This document shows positions 52,349 through 62,197 of a DNA stretch of 64,000 nucleotides, one piece after another (the first letter of the stretch is position 1; the number at the start of each line of letters is the position of its first letter). Source of the DNA: Blautia sp. Marseille-P3201T (GTDB taxonomy: Bacteria; Bacillota; Clostridia; Lachnospirales; Lachnospiraceae); the NCBI RefSeq assembly GCF_900120295.1, contig NZ_LT635465.1, forward strand, positions 151,107 to 215,106, written 5' to 3'. The notes beneath the pieces were generated by a model. The model had not been told where the DNA came from and made no database searches. It saw only the letters and a program-made list of their open reading frames with translations. The position numbers and the translations under genes were made by a program.

Positions 52349-53173
52349 CTAATTCAATTTTGTTATAATTTCTGTAATCAGTTTCTTAAACTGTACAGCA
52401 ACTCTATCTGCTGTTTCCTGTACTTCTTTATGATTTAATTCTTCTTTTGACATTCCTGCTGCCAAATTTGTAATGCATGAAATTCCACCGATTTCCATTC
52501 CAATATGACGGGCTGCCATTGCTTCACAGGCGGTACTCATTCCCACTGCATCAGCTCCCCACGCTCTTGCCATGCGGATTTCTGCAGGAGTTTCATAATT
52601 TGGTCCTGTAAACTGTGCATAAACCCCTTCCTTGATGTCAATCTCTAAATCTTTTGCCGCCGTTTTCATAATTTCCTGTATTCTCTTACTGTATACTTCA
52701 CTCATATCGGGAAATCTCACACCCAGCTCATCTAAATTTTCCCCAATCAAAGGACTCGGCACGCCGGTTGTAATATGGTCTGTAATCATCATAAAATCAC
52801 CTGGCTTAAATTCAAAATTTACGCCGCCTGCTGCATTGGTTAAAATTAATTTTTTCGCACCCAAAAGGGCCATAAGTCTGGTAGGAAGCACAACATCTGA
52901 CATTGCATATCCTTCGTAATAATGCACACGTCCCTGCATAATTACAACAGGTGTTTTGCCCACATGTCCAAAGACAAAGCGACCTTTATGTCCTGCTACC
53001 GTAGATGTAGGAAACCCTTCAATTTCCGTATAATCAAGAGTCTGTACCACCTCAATTTCATCTGCATAATCACCCAGACCAGAACCTAAAATCAAAGCCA
53101 CTTCCGGCTTAAAATCCACCTTCTTTTTAATACTCTCCAAACAGGTCATTAATTTTTCATACACTGCGCTCAT
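52349..53173 (-). CDS. punA: Purine-nucleoside phosphorylase (PunA/PNP-II type)
   Basis: A 274-aa trimeric-type PNP splitting inosine and guanosine to base and ribose-1-phosphate. Family marks are VALILGSGLGDYADEI, the phosphate-binding VAGHKGRFVFG, LTNAAGGVNFEFKPGDFMMI, TGPNYETPAEIRM and VGMSTACEA. Last gene of the long nucleoside operon, 16 nt after the Crp-type regulator. Confidence 0.95.
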   Translation of the reverse strand: MSAVYEKLMTCLESIKKKVDFKPEVALILGSGLGDYADEIEVVQTLDYTEIEGFPTSTVAGHKGRFVFGHVGKTPVVIMQGRVHYYEGYAMSDVVLPTRLMALLGAKKLILTNAAGGVNFEFKPGDFMMITDHITTGVPSPLIGENLDELGVRFPDMSEVYSKRIQEIMKTAAKDLEIDIKEGVYAQFTGPNYETPAEIRMARAWGADAVGMSTACEAMAARHIGMEIGGISCITNLAAGMSKEELNHKEVQETADRVAVQFKKLITEIITKLN

Positions 53174-53189
53174 AATAATCTCCCTTCTT

Positions 53190-53918
53190 TCATTCTATGT
53201 CTATAATTGCCGCAATTAACTCCTTTAGCTTTGTGTATTGCTTATATGAAACAAGAAGCTGATTTCCTTCTTTACTAATAAGGCCTTCTTCTGCAAACTT
53301 CTTTACAGAGCGGTTGATTGTCTTTACACAGAGTCCTGTAGTATCAGAAAGTCCCTGTCTTCCGCCCTGCACACGCAACACACCATTTTTAGCATACAAC
53401 TCATATCTTTCCGTAAGCAACATTGCCAAACGGTCAGAACCTTGTAAAAATAAATAAGCTCTGCTCTTTCTGCCATCTTCTAATAAAGATTTTCCGGTAA
53501 GCTTTGCTTCCAGCTTAAGGACACGTAAATCTGTAAGAAGCCATCGCTCATACTTTGCTTTCGAAATCTTGACAATGGTACATGGGGTTACTGTCTCCAG
53601 TGTCGTCATATAATTGTCCAAATCCATAATAATCTCCATGCCTCCCAGTGCATGTACACAGTCAAATCGCATAAAGTCATAAGTAATCCCGTAAATTCTA
53701 TAATCCGTTGCCTTAATTGTTCCTCTTCCTACAAAATATATCGTATCAATGGGAGTGTTTTCTCGTACAAATATTTGCCCTTTTTCCATTTCCTCAATCT
53801 GAAAAGAATCCATAAGCCATGCCGGCGCTGTTTCAAAATATTCTTCAAACTGCTGTTGTGTTTCTCTTTTACATTCTTTCAAAAACGGTAATACACTATA
53901 CAAATATTTGTTCCGCAT
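53190..53918 (-). CDS. Crp/Fnr-family regulator embedded in the nucleoside operon
   Basis: A 242-aa protein with an N-terminal cNMP-binding-like beta roll (EEMEKGQIFVRENTPIDTIY, GRGTIKATD) and a C-terminal winged HTH (QGGRQGLSDTTGLCVKTINR). No cysteine cluster for an Fe-S centre is evident, so it is not an FNR-type oxygen sensor. The gene ends 16 nt before punA and begins 1 nt after the add stop. It may regulate this operon, with a nucleoside or nucleotide as signal (inference). Confidence 0.85.
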   Translation of the reverse strand: MRNKYLYSVLPFLKECKRETQQQFEEYFETAPAWLMDSFQIEEMEKGQIFVRENTPIDTIYFVGRGTIKATDYRIYGITYDFMRFDCVHALGGMEIIMDLDNYMTTLETVTPCTIVKISKAKYERWLLTDLRVLKLEAKLTGKSLLEDGRKSRAYLFLQGSDRLAMLLTERYELYAKNGVLRVQGGRQGLSDTTGLCVKTINRSVKKFAEEGLISKEGNQLLVSYKQYTKLKELIAAIIDIE

Positions 53919-53919
53919 T

Positions 53920-54897
53920 TTATACCTCTTTCAGTCTTCTCAATAATTCTGCCTTTATTTCATCTTTCGCAAATGCTGCATGAATTGCATTTTCTGTAAT
54001 ATTTACAAGTTCTTCGTCTGTAACTCCATAATTTTTCTGTACAAATTCCATTTCTTTTTCTATGCTGGAATTACTTACGGTTCTGTTATCTGTGTTTATA
54101 GTAACACATAATCCCGCATCAAGAAACTCTCTCATAGGATATTCTGATTTATCTCTCACTGCCTTTGTCTGCAAATTACTGATTGGACACATTTCAATGC
54201 CAATGTTCTTTTCTCTGCACATTGCAATTGCGTCTGCATGTCCTCTTAAAGCAATACCATGCCCAATTCTGGAAGCGCCGCATTCCACAGCCTCTATAAC
54301 ATTTTCTACTCTTCCACACTCTCCTGCATGAATAGTAAACGGAAGCTTTAGCTTCTTCGCCTCTTGAAATAATCCCCGGAAATTTTCCATAGGAAATGCA
54401 GCCTCATTTCCTGCCAAATCCACCGCACAAATTCCTTCCCCTAAAAAATTTCTGGCAGCCTTCATCATCTGCAGATTGTCCTCATCTGTATGATGACGCA
54501 TAGCACAGGCAATCACATTGTAATAAATTCCGCATTCCTTTTTTGCTTCTTCAAGACCTTCTAAAACAGACTGTATCACGCTTTTACAATCTAAGTTTTC
54601 ATTCACAGACAGCAATGGCGCAAAACGCACTTCTACATATTGAATATTATCCTGTTTTAAACTCTTTAAAAAAGCTTTTGAAGTACGTTTTAATCCTGTT
54701 TCTGTCTGCATACAGGACAAAGGTAAATCAAATTTTTCCAGATATTCTGCAAGGTTTCTGCAGTCATCACGAACCTGAAGTTCTTCCTTCTTGACTTCTC
54801 TGCCTAAAAGCTCGCTGATAATTCCTATTGGCAGCGAACCATCCAGATGACAATGGAGTTCTACTTTGGGAAGCTGTATAATCTTTTGATTGTCCAT
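53920..54897 (-). CDS. add: Adenosine deaminase
   Basis: A 325-aa amidohydrolase turning adenosine into inosine for punA. The zinc/active-site motifs are PKVELHCHLDGSLP, TIHAGECG with the catalytic Glu, and SRIGHGIAL. The NTDN variant of the SxxTDD metal motif (INTDNRTVSN) is present, as in many Firmicutes ADAs. Start after GGGAGTAA-like sequence. It stands after the BMP-gene hairpin. Confidence 0.92.
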   Translation of the reverse strand: MDNQKIIQLPKVELHCHLDGSLPIGIISELLGREVKKEELQVRDDCRNLAEYLEKFDLPLSCMQTETGLKRTSKAFLKSLKQDNIQYVEVRFAPLLSVNENLDCKSVIQSVLEGLEEAKKECGIYYNVIACAMRHHTDEDNLQMMKAARNFLGEGICAVDLAGNEAAFPMENFRGLFQEAKKLKLPFTIHAGECGRVENVIEAVECGASRIGHGIALRGHADAIAMCREKNIGIEMCPISNLQTKAVRDKSEYPMREFLDAGLCVTINTDNRTVSNSSIEKEMEFVQKNYGVTDEELVNITENAIHAAFAKDEIKAELLRRLKEV

Positions 54898-54936
54898 TAT
54901 TTACTCCCTTCTGACCATTATTTTTCAGTTAAAATA

Positions 54937-54975
54937 GTATAAGCACCTTACAACCTAATGTGAAGATGCTTATAC
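54937..54975 (-). other. Intra-operon hairpin after the BMP gene
   Basis: GTATAAGCA (54937-54945) pairs with TGCTTATAC (54967-54975), extended by CTT/AAG. On the minus strand it is followed by ATTTTAACTG, a weak T-tract, so partial termination or 3'-end protection of the binding-protein message is likely. Confidence 0.65.
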
Positions 54976-54992
54976 CGATTAAAATTTCTTAA

Positions 54993-56105
54993 TTATTTAA
55001 TAGACTCAACCTTTACAATCTCAACTGGAAGTTTACTTGCATCATCTGCTGCAGTATCATTTGCAATCTTAATAGAACCATCTTTTAAGCCATTGTAAAT
55101 TTCATCATATTTTTCCTGTGTAAATTTCTCAAACTTAGATATTTCCATTGGTAACTGAACGCCATTTTCTGATGCGCCTAATGTAATGGATTTTCCACCT
55201 TCAAAAGTTCCGTCATAAACAGATGCTACTGCATTGTAAACAGAGTCACTTAATGTTTTCATTGCAGAAGTAATAACTGTCTCAGATTCTACAGACTGGT
55301 CAACGTCTACACCAATAACTTTTTTACCTGCACCTTCAGCTGCTTTCATAACAGAGTTACCAACTCCACCGCCGCATGCAAAAATACATTCTGTTCCTTC
55401 GCTGTACCAAGCTGCTGCTTTTGCCTGATTTTCAGGAGAAGCAGCAAAGTTTCCTACATAAGTATATTTGATATTAATATCACCCTGTGCAAGACCTAAA
55501 TCTTTTGCTGCTGCATCTGCTCCCTGAACAAATCCATATCCATAACGAACAACTGCAGGTACAGAAATACCACCCATAAATCCTAACTGTCTGTATCCCT
55601 CTTCTACTGCTGCATATCCTGCTAAATATCCAGCCTGTTCTTCTGCGTAGAAGATAGAAAGTACATTGTCTTTAATGTCTGGTGCTTTTCCTTCACCTTC
55701 TACAGGAGCTGCATCTACAATAACAAATTTTGTATCCGGATATTTTGTCTGTGCTTCAAAAATTGGTCTTTCAAATAAGAAACCTGGTGTTACAATAACT
55801 TTTGCTCCACCTTTTACTGCAAGGTCAATGGCTGTTAAACAAGCTTTATCTGATTTTTCTGAAGGTTTATAGTATTTGCATGTAATATCATTTTCATCTG
55901 CGTATTTTTTTAACCCTTCCCATGAACCCTGGTTAAAAGATTTATCATCAATTGTTCCTACATCTGTGATTAACGCCAGTTCATATTTACTTCCTTTGCT
56001 TTCCTTTTCTCCACTTTCTTCAGATGCACCTGGTTTTTCTGCACATCCTGCCATTCCTAATACCATTACTCCAGCCAGTACTAAGCTAATCAGTTTTTTC
56101 TTCAT
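54993..56105 (-). CDS. BMP-family nucleoside-binding lipoprotein
   Basis: A 370-aa lipoprotein (signal ending GMAGCAEKP, Cys near 21) of the basic-membrane-protein/PnrA family that captures nucleosides for ABC import. Typical stretches: ALITDVGTIDDKSFNQGSWE near residue 44, GFLFERPIFEAQTKYPDTKF and FACGGGVGNSVMKAAE. It serves the ATPase and permeases encoded upstream. Confidence 0.94.
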   Translation of the reverse strand: MKKKLISLVLAGVMVLGMAGCAEKPGASEESGEKESKGSKYELALITDVGTIDDKSFNQGSWEGLKKYADENDITCKYYKPSEKSDKACLTAIDLAVKGGAKVIVTPGFLFERPIFEAQTKYPDTKFVIVDAAPVEGEGKAPDIKDNVLSIFYAEEQAGYLAGYAAVEEGYRQLGFMGGISVPAVVRYGYGFVQGADAAAKDLGLAQGDINIKYTYVGNFAASPENQAKAAAWYSEGTECIFACGGGVGNSVMKAAEGAGKKVIGVDVDQSVESETVITSAMKTLSDSVYNAVASVYDGTFEGGKSITLGASENGVQLPMEISKFEKFTQEKYDEIYNGLKDGSIKIANDTAADDASKLPVEIVKVESIK

Positions 56106-56123
56106 AATTTTTCCTCCTATTCT

Positions 56124-56789
56124 TTAATAGCCTTTTACACTTTGCCCTTTAATCAGGGAAATCGCTGAACTTGTACCAATTCTGTCACATCCTGCTTCCA
56201 GAAAGGCCTCCATATCTTCCACACTCTTAACTCCGCCTGCGGCTTTCATCTTTACGTGTGGTCCAATAAACTTCTTAAACAGAAGAATATCTTCCATTGT
56301 AGCTCCACCTGTTCCAAATCCTGTGGATGTCTTAATATAATCAGCACCTGCCTCTGTAACAGCTTTGCACATGGCAATTTTTTCTTCCTCTGTTAAATAG
56401 CAGGCTTCAATAATAACTTTTAAAATTTTATCGCCGGCTGCCTGTTTCAGACTTCTGATTTCCTCTGTAACCTTTTCAAAATCACCATTTTTCACATCTG
56501 CAATATTGATTACCATATCTACTTCAGATGCCCCATCTTCAATAGCCTGTACTGTTTCTGCAACCTTTGCTTTCGTAGTGCTGTATCCTAAAGGAAATCC
56601 CACTACTGTACAAATATTGATTTTGTCTCCATAAGTGTCATGAATTCTCTTAATATAACTTGGCGGTACACATACAGAAGCTGTATGGTACTCCATAGCT
56701 TCTTCACACAGCTTCTGTATATCTTCCCATGTGGCAAAAGCTTTTAAAAGTGTGTGGTCTACATGACTTAAAATTTCACTTGTGTTCAT
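56124..56789 (-). CDS. deoC: Deoxyribose-phosphate aldolase
   Basis: A 221-aa class I aldolase cleaving deoxyribose-5-phosphate to acetaldehyde and glyceraldehyde-3-phosphate. The Schiff-base Lys lies in KVIIEACYL, with the second Lys in DYIKTSTGFG. DHTLLKAFATWEDI and VKMKAAGGVKS match the family. It receives substrate from DeoB. Confidence 0.96.
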   Translation of the reverse strand: MNTSEILSHVDHTLLKAFATWEDIQKLCEEAMEYHTASVCVPPSYIKRIHDTYGDKINICTVVGFPLGYSTTKAKVAETVQAIEDGASEVDMVINIADVKNGDFEKVTEEIRSLKQAAGDKILKVIIEACYLTEEEKIAMCKAVTEAGADYIKTSTGFGTGGATMEDILLFKKFIGPHVKMKAAGGVKSVEDMEAFLEAGCDRIGTSSAISLIKGQSVKGY

Positions 56790-56805
56790 ATAATTCCTCC
56801 TTGTC

Positions 56806-58128
56806 TTAATATTTTTCTATTCCTTTCGGAGTAACTCTGGCATAAACCAAAGGTTCCTTCTTTGGTGCTTTCTCTTCTATGAAAATGGATTTCCTGTATT
56901 TCTCTGCTGCTGCCTCAAATAATTCTTCCTTAGATGTATATAATGCCGCAAGAACATCACCTTTATTTACTTTTTCTCCGGTTTTCTTATGTAAAATAAT
57001 GCCCGCAGTATAGTCAATTTCACTTTCCTTTGTCTCTCTGCCTGCACCTAACATAGCAGATGCAATTCCACAGCCCTCCGCATCAATGTGAGTAATATAT
57101 CCGTCTTTTTCCGCCTTCACCTCATAGACATAAGGTGCTTTTTCAAACTTATCCGGATTTAAGATAACTTCAGAGTCACCGCCCTGCGCTTCTACCATAG
57201 CTACCAGACGTTCCAGAGCCGCACCGCTTTTCATTGCATTTTCAGCCAATGCTCTACATTCTGTTTCCGTACCTTTTCCTGCAAGATAAAGCATATTGGA
57301 AGCCAGCTGTAAACAAACTTCTGTTAAATCCGCCGGGCCTTTTCCTTTTAGAGTTTCCACGGCCTCGATTACCTCAAGGCTGTTTCCAATATTATGACCT
57401 AAAGGAATATCCATGTTGGTAATTAAAGCAGCCATTTTCTTTCCTGCATTTTCTCCGATAGACACCATTTCCTTTGCCAGTGCAATAGAGTCTTCTACCG
57501 TCTTCATAAATGCACCGCTTCCTGTTTTTACATCTAAAAGAATGCCGTCATTGCCTGCTGCCAGCTTCTTACTCATAATGGATACTGCAATCAGTGGAAT
57601 GCTGTCTACTGTTGCGGTTACATCTCTCAGAGCATATAGTTTTTTATCCGCAGGCGCCAGATTTCCTGACTGTCCAATAACAGAAAGTCCTGTTTTATTT
57701 ACCACATCAAAAAATTCTTCTCGGTCTAAAGATGTACGCATTCCCGGAATTGCTTCCATCTTATCTACAGTTCCCCCGGTATGACCTAATCCTCGCCCTG
57801 ACATTTTGGCCACCTTTACTCCACAGGAAGCCACAATCGGAGCAATGACCAGCGTTGTCTTATCTCCCACACCTCCGGTAGAATGCTTATCCACTTTCAT
57901 TCCTTCAATGCCGGATAAATCCACCATATCACCGGAATGTGCCACCGCCTGTGTCATTGCCAGAGTTTCTTCCTCATTCATGCCTTTAAAATAAACTGCC
58001 ATTAAAAATGCAGACATCTGATAATCCGGAATTTTTCCATCTACATATTCTGTAATCATGTACTGGATTTCTTCTTTTGTCAGAGCTTCCCCATTTCTTT
58101 TCTTCATGATTAAATCATACATTCTCAT
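56806..58128 (-). CDS. pdp: Pyrimidine-nucleoside phosphorylase
   Basis: A 440-aa enzyme splitting uridine, thymidine and deoxyuridine. The signature is KVDKHSTGGVGDKTT, with SGRGLGHTGGTVDKMEAIPG, the catalytic-site RDVTATVDSIPL and a C-terminal swivel domain (GIILHKKTGEKVNKGD). The pyrimidine-specific type rather than strict thymidine phosphorylase is inferred from Firmicutes context. Gap to deoC is 16 nt. Confidence 0.93.
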   Translation of the reverse strand: MRMYDLIMKKRNGEALTKEEIQYMITEYVDGKIPDYQMSAFLMAVYFKGMNEEETLAMTQAVAHSGDMVDLSGIEGMKVDKHSTGGVGDKTTLVIAPIVASCGVKVAKMSGRGLGHTGGTVDKMEAIPGMRTSLDREEFFDVVNKTGLSVIGQSGNLAPADKKLYALRDVTATVDSIPLIAVSIMSKKLAAGNDGILLDVKTGSGAFMKTVEDSIALAKEMVSIGENAGKKMAALITNMDIPLGHNIGNSLEVIEAVETLKGKGPADLTEVCLQLASNMLYLAGKGTETECRALAENAMKSGAALERLVAMVEAQGGDSEVILNPDKFEKAPYVYEVKAEKDGYITHIDAEGCGIASAMLGAGRETKESEIDYTAGIILHKKTGEKVNKGDVLAALYTSKEELFEAAAEKYRKSIFIEEKAPKKEPLVYARVTPKGIEKY

Positions 58129-58142
58129 AGTGATTGCCCCCT

Positions 58143-59096
58143 TTATCTGCTTCCTTTATCGTAAGGAATACCTTCTGCCTTCGGAGCCTGTGAATTCTTA
58201 GAGAAGAATGCCAAAACTACCAAAGTCGCAATGTAAGGAATCATTTTATAAACTTCATTTGGAATTGGCAAATCTTTTAAAACAGGAATAGCAGAGTACG
58301 CACTTGCCAAAGTCTTCATAATTCCAAAGAAAAATGCTGCCATAAAAATCTTATTACTTCTCCATTGTCCGAAGATTAATACCGCCAATGCTAAAAATCC
58401 ATATCCGGCAACACTGGCATTAAAGTTTGTGGAAGTCGGTACGACAAATACAAGACCGCCAATTCCTGCAAGCACACCGGAAATAATAACACCGGAATAT
58501 CTGATTTTATAAACATTTACACCTACAGAATCCGCTGCTCCCGGATGTTCCCCACAAGCACGAAGTCTTAATCCAAATCTTGTTTTCTTAATTACAAAAG
58601 CTGCCACAAGGAAAATTAAAATTCCAATATAAGTTGTAATATAACAGTTCTGGAAAAATAACGGTCCAATTACAGGAATATCGCCCAATACAGGCACTTT
58701 ATCAATCTGAAAAGTATCTGTAAACTGAATTTGCTGAATTCCCTGAATTGTTCTTGCTGCAAAAATTGCAAATGCAGGAGCAAACATATTCAATGCAGTA
58801 CCGCTGATTGTCTGATCCGCCTTCATATTGATGGATGCAAATGCGTGCAGCAAAGAGAAAAGTCCTCCTGTAATACCTGCGATTACAATAGCAATCAGTA
58901 AAAGTCCCTGCCCGCTTAAGTTTGCCTGTGTCATATTAATAAATAAAACACCGGCAAAAGCTCCAATTACCATAATACCTTCTAATGCAATGTTAATTAC
59001 ACCGCTTCGCTCAGAATACATACCGCCAATAGCTACAATCAGAAGCGGGATAGCAAAAAACATCGTCTGCTGCATAATAAAATATACAATATCCAT
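58143..59096 (-). CDS. Nucleoside ABC transporter permease 2 (NupQ/YufQ type)
   Basis: A 317-aa BPD-transp-2 permease with about 8-9 helices. ERSGVINIALEGIMVIGAF, the conserved GxNxxAARYAG-like LRACGEHPGAADSVGVNVYK and RYSGVIISGVLAGIGG are typical of the YufQ/NupQ type. It partners the permease encoded immediately upstream (4 nt between them). Confidence 0.92.
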   Translation of the reverse strand: MDIVYFIMQQTMFFAIPLLIVAIGGMYSERSGVINIALEGIMVIGAFAGVLFINMTQANLSGQGLLLIAIVIAGITGGLFSLLHAFASINMKADQTISGTALNMFAPAFAIFAARTIQGIQQIQFTDTFQIDKVPVLGDIPVIGPLFFQNCYITTYIGILIFLVAAFVIKKTRFGLRLRACGEHPGAADSVGVNVYKIRYSGVIISGVLAGIGGLVFVVPTSTNFNASVAGYGFLALAVLIFGQWRSNKIFMAAFFFGIMKTLASAYSAIPVLKDLPIPNEVYKMIPYIATLVVLAFFSKNSQAPKAEGIPYDKGSR

Positions 59097-59100
59097 ACTC

Positions 59101-60228
59101 CTACTCCTCCTTCTTCAGATTGCTATTTGCTTCATCTGTGTGTTTTTTATTTTTTCTGGCCTGAATTTTATGAATCATACCTCTAAATAATAATGATAAT
59201 GCACCACAATAAATAATAGCTGCAATAATCATATCAATAACTTCAGGAGCAAAATCAAACAACTGCATGTTGTAACCGCCTACTGTCAGATGTCCGATAA
59301 ACAATCCGGCAAAAAGAATACCAATTGGATTAGACATACCAAGTAATGCTACGGAAATTCCTGAAAATCCTTCCGGTGCAATAATATCCAGTACCTGAAG
59401 ATACTTTCCAGAATTTGCAAGATACAGCAACGCACCGCCGACTCCTGATAAAGCCCCTGCAATTACCATAGACAACACAATATTTCTTTTGGCATTGATA
59501 CCTGCATATTTACTTGCATTAGGATTTTTTCCACATGCCTTTAATTCATAGCCAAAAGTAGTACGATTTAAAATTACATAAATTAAAATAACAAAAGCAA
59601 TAACAATAAGAATTCCTACGTTAATATCTGAATTTGGAAAAATCTTGTCTAAACCGGCTTTCGGCAGATTTGCAGTAGACGCAACCGCCATAGACTGGTT
59701 CTTTACCTGGTCGTAAATAGTTCTCTGAATTAACATATTTACCATATACATTCCGATATAATTCATCATAATAGAAGCAATTACTTCGTTTACATTTCGA
59801 AATGCTTTTAAAAGTCCGGGAACCATTCCCCATAATGCACCTGCTAAAGCAGCGCCTACAATGGCTACTAAACAATGTAATCCTGCTGGAAGGAACGTAC
59901 ATTTTACACCAATTAAAACTGCCACATAAGCACCTACAGTAAACTGTCCCGGCGCTCCGATATTAAATAGACCGGTCTGGAAAGCAAATCCCACAGACAA
60001 ACCTGTCATAATAATCGGAGTAGCATAATAAAACATCTGCCCTATTCCCTGAATTCCATCAGTAAATCCGCCCTGCAAAATCATCATAAAACCGCCATAC
60101 GCCTGACTCGGATTACTTGCGAGCAAAATAATGAGTCCAAAGAGCAGACCACAGATAATTGCAAGAATTGACGAACAGAAACTTGTCATGCCCTCTCCCT
60201 GAAAAATATTTCTTTTCTTATTCTTCAT
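59101..60228 (-). CDS. Nucleoside ABC transporter permease 1 (NupP/YufP type)
   Basis: A 375-aa permease of the BPD-transp-2 family. The N-terminal cytoplasmic start leads into ~9 helices; FNIGAPGQFTVGAYVAVLIG and ELKACGKNPNASKYAGINAK are conserved stretches. Its start overlaps the ATPase stop by 11 nt, implying coupled translation. The highly charged tail (QARKNKKHTDEANSNLKKEE) is variable. Confidence 0.92.
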   Translation of the reverse strand: MKNKKRNIFQGEGMTSFCSSILAIICGLLFGLIILLASNPSQAYGGFMMILQGGFTDGIQGIGQMFYYATPIIMTGLSVGFAFQTGLFNIGAPGQFTVGAYVAVLIGVKCTFLPAGLHCLVAIVGAALAGALWGMVPGLLKAFRNVNEVIASIMMNYIGMYMVNMLIQRTIYDQVKNQSMAVASTANLPKAGLDKIFPNSDINVGILIVIAFVILIYVILNRTTFGYELKACGKNPNASKYAGINAKRNIVLSMVIAGALSGVGGALLYLANSGKYLQVLDIIAPEGFSGISVALLGMSNPIGILFAGLFIGHLTVGGYNMQLFDFAPEVIDMIIAAIIYCGALSLLFRGMIHKIQARKNKKHTDEANSNLKKEE

Positions 60229-61750
60229 TATTCACACTCCTTTTCGCTCCTGCCATGTACAATCCCAGTTCCTCTGTCGTAATCTTCTTCGGATCTACAT
60301 CTGCAACGATTTCACCTTCGTACATTACAAGAATTCTATCACTTACATTCATGACTTCATCTAATTCCAAAGATACAAGAAGTACTGCCTTTCCTGCATC
60401 ACGCTGTGCAATCAACTGCTTATGAATATACTCGATCGCGCCTACGTCCAATCCTCGAACCGGCTGTACTGCAATAACAATCTCCGGATTTCTATCCAGC
60501 TCTCTGGCAATAATTGCTTTCTGCTGATTACCTCCTGACATTCCTCTTACAATACTGTTTACACCTTGTCCGGAGCGAATATCGAACTTCTTAATCAACT
60601 CCTCTGCGTAGCTGCGAATTGCATCGAACTTCAAAAATCCGTGATTTTGGAAACGCTTTGTAAAATAACTCTGAAGCACCAGATTTTGCTGAAGATCATA
60701 GTCCAGAACCAGGCCATCCTTATGTCTGTCTTCCGGAATATGTGCCATACCATCCAGACATTTCTTTCGAATGCTTTCATGGGTAATGTCTTTTCCCTTC
60801 AGGAAAACTTGTCCCTCATCAATAGGCATCATTCCGGTAATACCATATACTAATTCAGACTGACCATTCCCATCAATACCTGCAATTGTAACAATTTCAC
60901 CTTTTCGCACAGTAAAAGATACGTTCTTTACTGCCTCTTTGCCATGGTGTTTTGACTTAATTGTCATGTTCTTTACTTCTAAAATAGCATCCCCAGGAGT
61001 ATTTTCTTCTTTATCAATAATAAAATTAACTTTTCTGCCTACCATCATTTCGGACATTGCTTCTTTAGAAGTTTCTGCAACATCAATAGTTCCGATATAC
61101 TTTCCTTTTCTAAGTACGCTGCATCGATTTGCAACTTCTTTAATTTCATTTAATTTATGCGTAATAAAGATAATGGATTTCCCTTCCTCTACCAATTGCT
61201 TCATAACTTTCATAAGCTCTTTGATTTCCTGAGGAGTCAGAACTGCAGTAGGTTCGTCAAAAATCAAAATATCATTATCACAATACAACATTTTCAAAAT
61301 TTCCACACGCTGCTGCATACCTACCGTAATATCTGAAATATATGCATCCGGATCAATTTTAAATTTGTATCGTTCACTTAATTCCATAATTTTTTTGCGG
61401 GCATCATCCATTTTCAAAACTCCGCCCTTTGTTGTTTCACGACCTAAAACGATACTTTCCAATACCGTAAAATTATGAACCAGTTTGAAATGCTGGTGCA
61501 CCATTCCAATTCCTAAGGCATTTGCATCATTAGGATTGTTAATCTTCACTTCTTTTCCATTAATCTTAATCTGACCTGCTTCCGGCTGATATAAGCCAAA
61601 AAGAACACTCATAAGTGTAGATTTACCGGCTCCGTTTTCACCCAGCAGTGCGTGGATTTCACCCTTTTTTACGCGCAGTGTAATGTCATCATTGGCTTTA
61701 AATTCACCAAACTGCTTCGTAATATGGTTCATTTCAATTACATATTCCAC
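60218..61750 (-). CDS. Nucleoside ABC transporter ATP-binding protein (NupO/YufO type)
   Basis: A 510-aa double ABC ATPase, as in sugar/nucleoside systems. The first domain has Walker A LLGENGAGKSTLMSVLFG and Walker B DILIFDEPTAVLTPQE. The second has a degenerate Walker A (IAGIDGNGQSELV) and Walker B EIVIAVQPVRGLDVG, where Glu is replaced, so only one site is fully catalytic, as usual in this family. It drives nucleoside import with the two permeases and BMP protein. Confidence 0.93.
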   Translation of the reverse strand: MEYVIEMNHITKQFGEFKANDDITLRVKKGEIHALLGENGAGKSTLMSVLFGLYQPEAGQIKINGKEVKINNPNDANALGIGMVHQHFKLVHNFTVLESIVLGRETTKGGVLKMDDARKKIMELSERYKFKIDPDAYISDITVGMQQRVEILKMLYCDNDILIFDEPTAVLTPQEIKELMKVMKQLVEEGKSIIFITHKLNEIKEVANRCSVLRKGKYIGTIDVAETSKEAMSEMMVGRKVNFIIDKEENTPGDAILEVKNMTIKSKHHGKEAVKNVSFTVRKGEIVTIAGIDGNGQSELVYGITGMMPIDEGQVFLKGKDITHESIRKKCLDGMAHIPEDRHKDGLVLDYDLQQNLVLQSYFTKRFQNHGFLKFDAIRSYAEELIKKFDIRSGQGVNSIVRGMSGGNQQKAIIARELDRNPEIVIAVQPVRGLDVGAIEYIHKQLIAQRDAGKAVLLVSLELDEVMNVSDRILVMYEGEIVADVDPKKITTEELGLYMAGAKRSVNNEE

Positions 61751-61770
61751 GTTTCTTCCTCCTTTTTGTT

Positions 61771-62184
61771 TTATTTCAAATTAGCTGAGCTAAAACCATA
61801 AGGCAAGAGTTCCTCTAAAGTCATTACTCTACAGGTACTTTCCCCATCAGCAAGTATAATCTGAAACTCTTTCGGATTACAAAACTCCATCATAACCTGT
61901 CTGCATACGCCACAAGGCACACACATCTCATTTACATTTTCCCCATCTTTTGCACCTACAATTGCTATTTTTTCAAATTCTCTTTCTCCCTCTGAAACTG
62001 CTTTAAAAAAAGCTGTTCGCTCTGCACAGTTTGTAGGTGTATAGGAAGAATTTTCAATATTACAGCCCAGATAAATTTTTCCGCTTTTTGTCAAAAGAGC
62101 AGCGCCCACTTTAAAGTTAGAATATGGAGTATAGGCTTTCAATCTGGCTTTTTTTGCTTCTTCCAGCAATTTGAGATTATCCAT
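61771..62184 (-). CDS. cdd: Cytidine deaminase
   Basis: A 137-aa zinc enzyme converting cytidine to uridine. It has AYTPYSNFKVGAALLTKSGK, the catalytic TNCAERTAFFKA (His replaced by Cys, as in tetrameric CDAs, with the proton-shuttle Glu) and PCGVCRQVMMEF. It feeds uridine to the pyrimidine phosphorylase. Gap to the ATPase gene is about 20 nt. Confidence 0.95.
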   Translation of the reverse strand: MDNLKLLEEAKKARLKAYTPYSNFKVGAALLTKSGKIYLGCNIENSSYTPTNCAERTAFFKAVSEGEREFEKIAIVGAKDGENVNEMCVPCGVCRQVMMEFCNPKEFQIILADGESTCRVMTLEELLPYGFSSANLK

Positions 62185-62197
62185 ATTTTCATCTCTC

